38,213 nucleotides of DNA from UBA4823 sp034436035 (GTDB lineage Bacteria; Chloroflexota; Anaerolineae; Anaerolineales; UBA4823): positions 1 through 38,213 of the forward strand of contig DAOTVW010000027.1 in the NCBI GenBank assembly GCA_034436035.1, written 5' to 3'. The number at the start of each line of letters is the position of its first letter. Positions within the stretch are counted from its first letter, which is position 1. Positions 30,451 through 38,213 of the stretch are shown here, piece after piece. The position numbers and the translations under genes are program-made. A model generated the notes under the pieces. The model was given only the letters and a program-made list of their open reading frames with translations. It was not told the origin of the DNA and did no database searches.

Positions 30451-32094
30451 ATGTATAACATCACCAAAGCTGAAAAATACTGGTTAGTAAATATAACTAT
30501 AATAATAGTAATCATTACCACCCTGCCGTATTTTATCGCTTTCCAAGTCCCCAAAATAGACGCTAATGACCCTGAAGGTTCTGTCTTCTCAGGCTTTCTA
30601 TTCGGAATTGATGATGGAAACTCATATATTGCTAAAATGCGTTTAGGATACGAAGGAAATTGGCTTTATCGAAGCCCATATACGGATATGCCCCAAAATG
30701 GATTCATAGCTTTTTTCACTTATATCCTGTTAGGAAAATTGGCAAGTAGACCCGCATTACATCTACAACTGGTAGTTTTGTTTCAATTGTTTCGCATCGC
30801 AGCTGCAGCGCTTTCTATTTTTGCTATGTACGATTTCATTGCCTATTTTATCGATTCAATTTATTGGCGAAAGATTGGATTGATTTTCTCGTCCGTTTGT
30901 GGAGGGTTGGGTTGGATATCATTATTAAACCATTCTGCAACTTTACCGTTGGAGTTTTATTCGCCGGAAAGTTTTGGTTTCCTCGAAATCTATGGTTTAC
31001 CGCATCTGAGTCTTGGAAGGGCTTGCCTGTTTTGGGCTATCCTGAGTTATCTCGGTTTTTGGAAAACTTCTCAAATCAAGGATAAAACGATATTAAGATT
31101 ATCCTTTTTCTGGCTGACTGCTGGATTAGCTCAACCCTTGTTATTGGGCTTGATTGGATTAATTATTGGCTTGCATTGGGTAACCATGCGATTGATTTCA
31201 TATTGGTACAAAGAAAGATCAAAACTATTACAAAGTAATTTAGTTTTTTGGAAATTGTTAATAGCTGGTTTATTACCAATTGGTTTTCTTTTCTATAATC
31301 TCATCAAATTCTCGAATGATCCGTATTTAATGGTTTGGAACCATCAGAACCAATTACCTTCAGGAAACCTTTTCCAATATATTTTATCGTATGGTTTTCT
31401 TATACCATTTGCAATAATGGGAGCTTACCAAATTTGGAAAAAGAATAAATTTCAAGGAGCATTGCTTGTTCCGTGGTTGGCGTTAGCACCAATTCTCCTT
31501 TCTTTACCAATAAGTATTCAAAGAGGAACCATTGAAGGTGCATGGGTGGGATTGATTATTTTAGCGATTGAAGGAATAGCGACACACATTAATCTCTCGC
31601 AACAAAAGTATTGGCGAGTTTTGCTCATGTGTGGATTGTTATTGGGGTTGGTTTCTAGTTTTATGTTGCTCATCGGAGGGATTCAGTTAGCGATACATCC
31701 AACCCAACCCGCCTTTTATCCTCTTTCGAAAGTGAGGATGATGGAGGCATTGGATGATCTACAGGTCAACAAATATAGTGTCGTTTTAGCTTCATTTGAA
31801 ACGAGCAATGCGTTGCCGGCATTCGCATCTGTCAAGGTCATCATTGGTCATGGGCCAGAAAGTGCGAATGGAGAGAAATTACGATATGATGTGGCATCCT
31901 TTTATCAATCCCAAACTTCAGATGAAAAGAGAAGGCTATTCCTATTAGCACACCGAATTATGTATGTAATTTGGGGTACCGAAGAGCGCCAATTGGGTTC
32001 CTGGAATCCGCACGACTCTCCGTATTTACGGTTAGTATATAAGGATGGAGAATATTTCATCTATGAAGTGGATGAAGAAAAACTCTCGAATTGA
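30451..32094 (+). CDS. polytopic GT-C-like membrane protein (paralogue 2)
   Basis: This 547-residue protein of about ten helices shares FSGFLFGIDDGNSYIAKMRL, NWLYRSPYT and a tail with IIGHGPESANGEKLRYD and IMYVIWGTEERQ with the preceding gene. The shared layout suggests a tandem duplication followed by divergence. It is 12 bases after its paralogue and overlaps the next gene by up to 50 bases, so all lie in one transcript. The substrate is unknown. Confidence 0.72.
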   Translation: MYNITKAEKYWLVNITIIIVIITTLPYFIAFQVPKIDANDPEGSVFSGFLFGIDDGNSYIAKMRLGYEGNWLYRSPYTDMPQNGFIAFFTYILLGKLASRPALHLQLVVLFQLFRIAAAALSIFAMYDFIAYFIDSIYWRKIGLIFSSVCGGLGWISLLNHSATLPLEFYSPESFGFLEIYGLPHLSLGRACLFWAILSYLGFWKTSQIKDKTILRLSFFWLTAGLAQPLLLGLIGLIIGLHWVTMRLISYWYKERSKLLQSNLVFWKLLIAGLLPIGFLFYNLIKFSNDPYLMVWNHQNQLPSGNLFQYILSYGFLIPFAIMGAYQIWKKNKFQGALLVPWLALAPILLSLPISIQRGTIEGAWVGLIILAIEGIATHINLSQQKYWRVLLMCGLLLGLVSSFMLLIGGIQLAIHPTQPAFYPLSKVRMMEALDDLQVNKYSVVLASFETSNALPAFASVKVIIGHGPESANGEKLRYDVASFYQSQTSDEKRRLFLLAHRIMYVIWGTEERQLGSWNPHDSPYLRLVYKDGEYFIYEVDEEKLSN

Positions 32095-34438
32095 TATTCT
32101 GGATGGAATCATCCTGATTGCCCCATTTATTCTGCTTTTCCCAGTGCTATTCGGTGGTAAAGCGTTATTTTGGGGAACGACGATTTTACAGTTTATACCA
32201 TGGCGACATTTGGCGGTCGAAATTTTACGTCAAGGGCAAATACCTTTATGGAATCCATTTTCTGGAATGGGTGCGCCTTTGTTAGCGAATTATCAATCGG
32301 CTCTCCTATATCCCCTCAATTGGGTGATGATGTTGGTAGATTATTCAGGGGGTGTGGAATGGTCTGCGATAGGTCAGGGTTATTTTATAGCAGCACATTT
32401 GGCCATCGCAGGATGGGGGATGCGTCGTTATTTGCGTTTGATGGGTTTAGGAGAATTGGGCCAATTGATCGGTGCGCTGGGGTTTGCATTGGGTGGTTAT
32501 TTGATTTCACGGGCAAGTTTTCAATCCATTCTCCTCTGCGCGAGCTGGATACCTTGGATAATGTATTTTTCCACCTTGTTGTGTAATCATTCAGCAAATC
32601 GGAAATATTTTCTATCCCTGGTTCTTGTTTTGATGATGCTTTTATTAGCTGGGCATGCCCAAACTAGCTGGTACACGATTTGGATGGGGAGCGCCTGGTG
32701 GGGGTATCTTATCTGGCATCATACCGATAAAAATGCTCGAAAAGATGTTCAAGTCTGGCTCAAGGGGCTACTGCCATGGATAACGAGTGTTATAGCGGCG
32801 GTTTTAGTCAGCTGTGCCCAACTTTTGCCAACTTTGGAATATATGCTTCATTCGCAAAGAGCCAGCGGAGTCGCAAGTGAAATTGGTTTGACGTATTCAT
32901 TTTGGCCATGGCGCATACTAACTTTTTTAATGCCCAACCTTTTTGGCAATCCAGCAGTTGGAAATTATTGGGGTTATGGTAATTATTGGGAGGATGCGGT
33001 TTATAGTGGAGCGATGGCGGTTCCTTTAGCTATTTTTGCTCTGATGATGTTGATTAAAGGTAGAAGAATTTCTTTTAAAAATCAACAGGTTGATCTGCCT
33101 GATGGAATTCTTTTTTGGTGGGCATTGATATTATTTTCCTTGCTGATGGCGCTAGGTAAAAATATCCCGATTTATAACTGGGTTTATGATCATTTTTTCC
33201 TTTTCCGCTTATTTCAAGCTCCCACCAGGATCAACATTGTCACTCAGTTTGGGTTAGCTTTTTTGGCTGGTGCAGGAATAGACCGCTGGCAAAAACCAAC
33301 CGGAAAATGTTTATACTGGCTGCGATTGGGCATTGCTGGCGCAGCAGCCATGGCGTTTACCGCAATATCATTTCACTTTCTAAATACATTATTTTATCCA
33401 ACCATAGTCCAGTCTGTCATTGTATTCGGTTTGAAAGCAATGGTTTTTGGATTCATTCTTTTATTTACTCCCCAAGCAAATGAACTATGGTATGACAGTA
33501 TCCCTAAAACAAAAATTTGGGGCGCTTTTGTACTGGCTTTTTTTCTGATTGATCTTATCGGTGAACAATGGGGATTGAATCCAGCCATTCACGCACAGAT
33601 ATATTCATCACTCGGCGTCAATCAAATTCCAGCTCTTGTCTTGCAAGGAAGAGGAATCTTATTGCCTGAGGATGAGTATCAGTTGAAATTCAACGATTAT
33701 TTTCGCTTTGACACATTTCAACCGAAAACAAGCTGGGATGACCTTCGGTTTACCTGGCTGGCAAATATAAATCTATTGGATCAAGTAAGTGTACTCAATA
33801 ACTTTGACCCATTTGTACCGCAAAGTTATGCAAACTGGTGGAAAATCATTGAGGATGCGCAGAAAAAAGGCGATACGGCAAAGTTATCCAATTTGCTTAG
33901 AGTCAGCGCAGTGCAATGGATAGCAAAGCGGGAATCAGAAGGAAAAGTGAACATCATTCCATTTTCTGGTTATAAGAGGGCAATGATCACAACCTGTGCG
34001 GTGGGGATGGATAGCGAGGAGAGTGTACTTGAACAGCTCAGCCAATTAACAGAGAGTGCAGAAAATACCGTATATCTTTACCCGAAAGATGGGTTAGAAC
34101 AGCAACGCTGTGAGAGGGATATGAATAATTCTACTGCAGCAATACAAATCATTGCAAACACCCCCAATCAAGTCCAGTATTCTGTATCGGTAGAAAAAAA
34201 TGGATGGTTTGTGATGAACGACATTAACTACCCGGGATGGACTGCCAAAGTTAATGGCAAGCCGGTGAAAATGGTTACTGCGAATTATCTCTTTCGCGCC
34301 GTTCCAATAAATTCTGGGCAAAACTTGATTACATTTACTTATCGACCATGGTCATTTTTTATCGGACTTGTTATTAGTCTGATAACTTTCGTGATCCTTT
34401 TCTATTTTGCATTTATTGAAAAACATGCGCATAGATAA
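32045..34438 (+). CDS. YfhO-family large membrane protein
   Basis: The 797-residue protein has about 12 membrane helices, a soluble C-terminal domain and a final helix (about 770-792). Family signs are FIPWRHLAVEILRQGQIPLW then NPFSGMGAPLLANYQSALLY, and late NGWFVMNDINYPGWTAKVNG. Relatives such as YfhO glycosylate lipoteichoic acid. ATGs at 32045, 32063 and 32072 are possible starts; the first lies inside the preceding gene. It fits an envelope glycosylation locus with its neighbours. Confidence 0.82.
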   Translation: MENISSMKWMKKNSRIDILDGIILIAPFILLFPVLFGGKALFWGTTILQFIPWRHLAVEILRQGQIPLWNPFSGMGAPLLANYQSALLYPLNWVMMLVDYSGGVEWSAIGQGYFIAAHLAIAGWGMRRYLRLMGLGELGQLIGALGFALGGYLISRASFQSILLCASWIPWIMYFSTLLCNHSANRKYFLSLVLVLMMLLLAGHAQTSWYTIWMGSAWWGYLIWHHTDKNARKDVQVWLKGLLPWITSVIAAVLVSCAQLLPTLEYMLHSQRASGVASEIGLTYSFWPWRILTFLMPNLFGNPAVGNYWGYGNYWEDAVYSGAMAVPLAIFALMMLIKGRRISFKNQQVDLPDGILFWWALILFSLLMALGKNIPIYNWVYDHFFLFRLFQAPTRINIVTQFGLAFLAGAGIDRWQKPTGKCLYWLRLGIAGAAAMAFTAISFHFLNTLFYPTIVQSVIVFGLKAMVFGFILLFTPQANELWYDSIPKTKIWGAFVLAFFLIDLIGEQWGLNPAIHAQIYSSLGVNQIPALVLQGRGILLPEDEYQLKFNDYFRFDTFQPKTSWDDLRFTWLANINLLDQVSVLNNFDPFVPQSYANWWKIIEDAQKKGDTAKLSNLLRVSAVQWIAKRESEGKVNIIPFSGYKRAMITTCAVGMDSEESVLEQLSQLTESAENTVYLYPKDGLEQQRCERDMNNSTAAIQIIANTPNQVQYSVSVEKNGWFVMNDINYPGWTAKVNGKPVKMVTANYLFRAVPINSGQNLITFTYRPWSFFIGLVISLITFVILFYFAFIEKHAHR

Positions 34439-35525
34439 TATTTCTTTAAAAAGTACTTTATTGATCACTGGTGCAGTATGCCTTTTGGTGATATTCATAC
34501 CTTTGTTGACTTCGGATTGGGATCCGAATAGTATTATTCGTGTGGGGACGCGTTATTCATCAGGAGATATAAATGGCTCAGAAGGATATGATGGGCAATT
34601 CAATTTATTTATTGCTTTAGATCCTCGTCCGGAAAAATTAACTGCTAAATTAGATGTTCCAGCGTATCGCTATCAAAGGATAATCCTGCCACTATTAGCG
34701 CGATTCTTCAGCTTCGCCAACCCGAGCATGATCCCCTGGATTTTAATATTTCTACCGTTATTTGGCCAACTTATGGGAACGTATTTTGTTTACCGGATTT
34801 TGGAACTATCGCATGTCCCTCAGATATATACATTGGTATATGGATTAGGGGCTGGGTTTTTACTCTCTATTCGACTAGCATTATCAGAACCGATTGCGTT
34901 TGGGCTGGTGGCGGGAGCTATCTATTATTTTTTGCTTAAGAAATATCCGATAAGTTATCTTTTTATTTCCTGTGCATTTTTTTCAAAAGAGGTGACCATT
35001 TTATTTGGGGTTGCTCTGTTATGTCACCTTATTGTCGATAAACAATATCGCCAAAGCCTTTTTCTTTTACTGATTGGTTTTTTCCCTTATATCGTTTTCC
35101 AATTTTGGCTATTGCGTGAATTTGGTAACTTTGGAATTGGTTCGGGGGGAGCAATGGCAACACCATTTGAGGTTATCCCTTTTATGGGATTAATCCGTAT
35201 TGCAAAGTATCATCTTCTTTATTTCTTGGCTATGGTAATTACTTTTTTCCCACTAGTGATATTTCCATCTATTTGGGGAGTGTGGGTTTCGATAAAAACT
35301 TTAATCCATCGGGATTTTAGTTTTCTTACATACGCATTATTGGTGAATAGTCTCATTATGTTTTTCCTGCCATTTTCTACTTACTGTGAGACAGGAGGGA
35401 TATTACGCTTTTCCTGTGGCTTAATTTTAAGTGTGTTATTGTTTTCTGCACAATACCACAAGGATAAAATCTTGAAATACTCCCCTTTTTGGATAGTTTA
35501 TAATGTGTTCTTATTGAAAGGATAA
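34425..35525 (+). CDS. polytopic GT-C-type membrane protein
   Basis: The 366 residues form about nine helices. The first extracellular loop has SEGYDGQFNLFIALDPRPE and DVPAYRYQRIILPLLA, a motif pair typical of putative GT-C mannosyltransferase-like proteins (YDGQF...DP, then YRYQR). I chose the ATG at 34425, overlapping the YfhO gene by 14 bases; a TTG lies at 34407. It ends the four-gene membrane block, 18 bases before the MoxR start. Confidence 0.75.
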   Translation: MRIDNISLKSTLLITGAVCLLVIFIPLLTSDWDPNSIIRVGTRYSSGDINGSEGYDGQFNLFIALDPRPEKLTAKLDVPAYRYQRIILPLLARFFSFANPSMIPWILIFLPLFGQLMGTYFVYRILELSHVPQIYTLVYGLGAGFLLSIRLALSEPIAFGLVAGAIYYFLLKKYPISYLFISCAFFSKEVTILFGVALLCHLIVDKQYRQSLFLLLIGFFPYIVFQFWLLREFGNFGIGSGGAMATPFEVIPFMGLIRIAKYHLLYFLAMVITFFPLVIFPSIWGVWVSIKTLIHRDFSFLTYALLVNSLIMFFLPFSTYCETGGILRFSCGLILSVLLFSAQYHKDKILKYSPFWIVYNVFLLKG

Positions 35526-35543
35526 TGGGTGAGAGGAGCGATA

Positions 35544-36509
35544 ATGGAGATTAATGATGTTCAAACAATTTGCAATCGAATTCTCAATAATATTGAGAGA
35601 GTGATTGTCGGTAAGCGCCAAACTATTCAGTTCGCCCTCATTAGTTTATTATGTCAGGGACATTTATTGATTGAAGATGTACCTGGTGTCGGTAAAACAA
35701 TGTTAGCCCGTAGCCTTGCCAAGTCGTTAGGGCTAAGTTTTCGTCGTATCCAATTTACACCAGATATGTTACCAAGTGACATTACGGGAGTATCCATCTT
35801 TAATCAGGTCACGCGTGAGTTTGAATTCAGAGCTGGTCCGATTTTGGCGCAAATCGTCTTGGCAGATGAAATAAATCGGGCAACTCCGAAAACACAAGCG
35901 GCACTATTGGAGGCAATGGAAGAGCGGCAGATTACAGTGGATGGGGTGACGCATTACTTACCTTCTCCTTTTTTGGTACTAGCAACACAAAATCCAATTG
36001 AATATGAAGGAACTTTTCCATTGCCAGAAGCCCAATTAGATCGGTTTTTTATGCGCATTCAACTTGGTTACCCGGCTTTCGAAGATGAAATGAGGATTTT
36101 AGATGACCAAAAGTTTCATCACCCAATTATAGATTTGGAACAAGTGGTTGATGCGAACGTTATCATTGAAATGCAGGAAACCATCAAACAAGTTTTTGTG
36201 GCAAACCCGATAAAACGTTATATCATCGGATTGATCCGCCAAACACGAGAGCAAAGTGAAGTCTACTTAGGGTCAAGCCCACGCGGCAGTTTAGCATTAT
36301 ATCGAGCTGGGCAAGCAAAAGCAGCTTTAGAGGGCAGAACCTATGTTATTCCGGACGATATTAAGGCGCTCGCTGGTGCGATATTGAGCCACCGCATCAT
36401 TCTTTCGCCGACCGGCCGGTTACATGATTTATCCCAAGCAGATGTCATTCAAGCAATTTTAGAGCGCGTGGCAGTTCCAGGTGGAGACCCATTGAGCTGG
36501 AAACCATGA
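35544..36509 (+). CDS. MoxR-type AAA+ ATPase
   Basis: This is a 321-residue cytoplasmic chaperone-like ATPase. Walker A is VPGVGKTMLARSLA, Walker B ADEINRATPKTQAALLEAME, sensor 1 VLATQNPIEYEGTFPLPEAQ. The ATG at 35544 has GAGGAG (35533-35538) in front; a GTG at 35529 gives five more residues. It shares an ATGA overlap with the DUF58 gene, the standard pairing, often linked to maturation of cell-surface or vWA-containing proteins. Confidence 0.93.
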   Translation: MEINDVQTICNRILNNIERVIVGKRQTIQFALISLLCQGHLLIEDVPGVGKTMLARSLAKSLGLSFRRIQFTPDMLPSDITGVSIFNQVTREFEFRAGPILAQIVLADEINRATPKTQAALLEAMEERQITVDGVTHYLPSPFLVLATQNPIEYEGTFPLPEAQLDRFFMRIQLGYPAFEDEMRILDDQKFHHPIIDLEQVVDANVIIEMQETIKQVFVANPIKRYIIGLIRQTREQSEVYLGSSPRGSLALYRAGQAKAALEGRTYVIPDDIKALAGAILSHRIILSPTGRLHDLSQADVIQAILERVAVPGGDPLSWKP

Positions 36510-37765
36510 ACCGTTCACAAAAGGTGGTTTTGTTGCTTTTTTTTATTAGCCTTATTGGAGGGATGGTCAGCCGGGCATCTTTTTATTATCATCTGGCATA
36601 TTTTTGGGGAGGTTTATTTCTTTTTGCCTGGGTATATTCCCGGTTTGCATTGTGGGGTTTGGATTTGGTAAGGACGACGCGTGTACACCGTTCTCAAGTG
36701 GGTATGAACCTTGAAGAACGCTTTGAGTTAATCAACCGTTCGCGGTTACCTCATTTATGGGTAGCAATTCGAAATACTACACCATTACCCAGTTCGCAGG
36801 GTTCAAAAGTTATCAATTTCATCAAAGGGAAAGAAGCCCGTTCCTATTTGGTCAGGACACGATTAATTAGAAGGGGCTTATTTCCCCTTGGTGATACGAT
36901 TCTATCGGCGAGTGATTTATTTGGATTGTTTCCTGTTGAGCGGAAAATAGCAGCGAAAGATTCTATTCTTGTTTTCCCAATGACAGTGGACATAACGGAT
37001 TTTCCTTCCCCTGCCGGGACTCTCCCGGGCGGGGAAGCAATGCGGCGCAGAACGCAACAAATTACTCCCAATGCTGCAGGTGTGCGGGAATATTATCCGG
37101 GTGACCCGTTAAATCGCATTCACTGGTTGAGTTCAGCCCGTCGAAACCGTTTGATCGTCAAAGAATTTGAGCTAGACCCATTAGCAGAAGTATGGTTCTT
37201 TTTCGATGCGAATCGACATTGCCATCGCGGTGATGCCTCTATAAAACTCGAACTTAATCCCAGGGAAATCTGGAAGCGGGTCATTGATATCCCATTACCG
37301 CCATCATCTTTTGAAGTTCAGGTGGTCGCCTGTGCTTCATTAGTAAAATATTTTATCGCAAAGCGACGAACAGTTGGGTTTGTTGCTCATGACCGCAACT
37401 TACATGTTTTCCCAGCAGAGAGAGGTGCTAGGCAATTTCTAAAAATAATGGAGGCACTTGCCATGATTGAACCGGAGGGAAATTTACCCATTCAGAGTTT
37501 GGTGGATAATCAAGCAAAACTGATTCCCACGGGCAGCACCGTCATTGTATTAAGTCCGGCTCATCCAGAAGCGATTATTGAAACAGTGTATACACTGGAA
37601 CGGCGAGGGAATCATCCAATCGTGATTTATTTGGATGCCGCTTCATTTGATATGGTGGAGTCAAAAGAATCCAATCGTTCGATTGAATTTAATTTCCGTG
37701 CGCCTTATTATCTTGTTCGTAAAGGGGATAATCTTACTCAAGCTCTATATAAATCCGCTTATTGA
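36506..37765 (+). CDS. DUF58 family membrane-anchored protein
   Basis: This 419-residue protein has two N-terminal helices (about 6-50) followed by a soluble region. The DUF58 hallmark is VREYYPGDPLNRIHWLSSAR then RNRLIVKEFE at about 192-221; a vWA-like domain follows, starting PLAEVWFFFDA. Its start overlaps moxR in ATGA. Its last 32 bases overlap the convergent tRNA-editing gene. No transglutaminase gene, a frequent third member of such clusters, is seen after it. Confidence 0.9.
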   Translation: MNRSQKVVLLLFFISLIGGMVSRASFYYHLAYFWGGLFLFAWVYSRFALWGLDLVRTTRVHRSQVGMNLEERFELINRSRLPHLWVAIRNTTPLPSSQGSKVINFIKGKEARSYLVRTRLIRRGLFPLGDTILSASDLFGLFPVERKIAAKDSILVFPMTVDITDFPSPAGTLPGGEAMRRRTQQITPNAAGVREYYPGDPLNRIHWLSSARRNRLIVKEFELDPLAEVWFFFDANRHCHRGDASIKLELNPREIWKRVIDIPLPPSSFEVQVVACASLVKYFIAKRRTVGFVAHDRNLHVFPAERGARQFLKIMEALAMIEPEGNLPIQSLVDNQAKLIPTGSTVIVLSPAHPEAIIETVYTLERRGNHPIVIYLDAASFDMVESKESNRSIEFNFRAPYYLVRKGDNLTQALYKSAY

Positions 37766-38213
37766 TTTTTCCTTTGCTTTTATAGTCCACGACGCGAATG
37801 TGTCCGATTTCACTGGTGTTATTTACATGTGTGCCACCATCTGCTTGTAAATCTAATCCAACAATCTCGACAGTTCGAACAAATTGGATGCCCTCAGGGA
37901 GTAAGTTAATTTTCGTACGGATTAAATCCGGGATTTGGAAGGCTTCTTCTCGGGGTAAAATCTTTACCTTAATAGGGTGGGCGAGCTGGACTTCTTTATT
38001 CACAGCTTCTTCAATTGCTGTTACTAATTCTTTATGCATTGTCTCAAATTCAAAATCCATTCTGCCTTTCAATGGATCCATATCACCACCAGTTACTGTG
38101 GCGCCATAGTCTCGAAAGATCACACCACATAAGACATGCATGGCAGAATGAGTGCGCATTAATTGATAGCGGCGTTCCCAATCTAAAATGCATTCCACCT
38201 TCGTGCCAACTTG
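37734..38213 (-). CDS. alaX: AlaX-type alanyl-tRNA editing protein (5' partial)
   Basis: 159 residues are visible and the frame runs off the right edge (QVGTKVECILDWERRYQLMR at the window edge), so the N-terminal part is missing. The editing-site motif HSAMH is present after DWERRYQLMRT. The second motif reads ADGGTHVNNTSEIGHI: the ligand position that is Cys in many AlaX/AlaRS proteins (CGGTH) is Asp here. AlaX proteins clear Ser- or Gly-charged tRNA-Ala. The 3' end overlaps the DUF58 gene by 32 bases. Confidence 0.88.
   Translation of the reverse strand, partial: QVGTKVECILDWERRYQLMRTHSAMHVLCGVIFRDYGATVTGGDMDPLKGRMDFEFETMHKELVTAIEEAVNKEVQLAHPIKVKILPREEAFQIPDLIRTKINLLPEGIQFVRTVEIVGLDLQADGGTHVNNTSEIGHIRVVDYKSKGKINKRIYIELE

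Noticed and set aside
1..38213. tRNA or rRNA genes
   Set aside because: I saw no cloverleaf with a TTCRANY loop and no conserved rRNA segment; a tRNAscan or Rfam search would be needed to exclude them fully.

Overview
The window looks like a chromosomal segment of a monoderm Chloroflexota bacterium, most likely class Anaerolineae. The signs are a Flp/Tad pilus cluster with no secretin gene, a run of large GT-C/YfhO-type membrane proteins, a NACHT-like ATPase, a fused glutaredoxin-DUF2085 protein and moderate-to-low GC. This assignment is inferred from gene content and general protein character; no marker gene was searched.

Layout. (1) 1-545 is an array of 93-bp palindromic tandem repeats. 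(2) 568-8684 holds a NarL-type response regulator, a soluble histidine kinase and a Flp/Tad pilus operon: a 48-residue Flp pilin with its own strong promoter, then cpaB, cpaE, cpaF, tadB and tadC. (3) 8686-11143 holds comF, hpf, folE and, converging on folE, folB. (4) 11136-13353 is a redox block: an Lgt-like protein and a TlpA thioredoxin on the minus strand, and a thioredoxin-fold lipoprotein diverging on the plus strand. (5) 13375-16371 is a copper-efflux operon, csoR-copZ-copA, behind a near-consensus promoter and a C/G-tract CsoR operator. (6) 16389-20581 is a 4.2-kb accessory insert. It contains a frameshifted transposase remnant, a four-helix membrane protein, a decayed gene, a small zinc-ribbon protein, several attC-like hairpins and a GC-richer pair of 2-oxoacid dehydrogenase E1 alpha/beta genes. 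The insert is bracketed by two copies of the 3' end of copA: the intact gene on the left and a 64-bp fossil at 20582-20645 on the right. (7) 20695-25654 is a tight run: Tat-exported L,D-transpeptidase, CcdA, glutaredoxin-DUF2085 fusion, PgeF/YfiH, YggS, YggT and DUF167. (8) 25659-28741 (minus) holds a membrane-anchored NACHT-like ATPase with HEAT-like repeats and a coiled-coil zinc-ribbon protein. (9) 28861-35525 holds four consecutive large polytopic membrane proteins of GT-C/YfhO type. (10) 35544-37765 is a MoxR-DUF58 pair, met convergently by an AlaX-type tRNA-editing protein that runs off the right edge.

How the parts may work together. The kinase/regulator pair precedes the pilus genes and may control them. 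CcdA plausibly feeds electrons to the TlpA and lipoprotein thioredoxins that flank the copper operon. The four membrane proteins plus MoxR-DUF58 suggest an envelope glycan assembly locus. The most unusual structure is the copA-bracketed insert carrying E1 genes without E2 or E3. No complete, clearly new system is proven here; the best candidates are that insert, the NACHT-like/zinc-ribbon pair and the degenerate Lgt paralogue.
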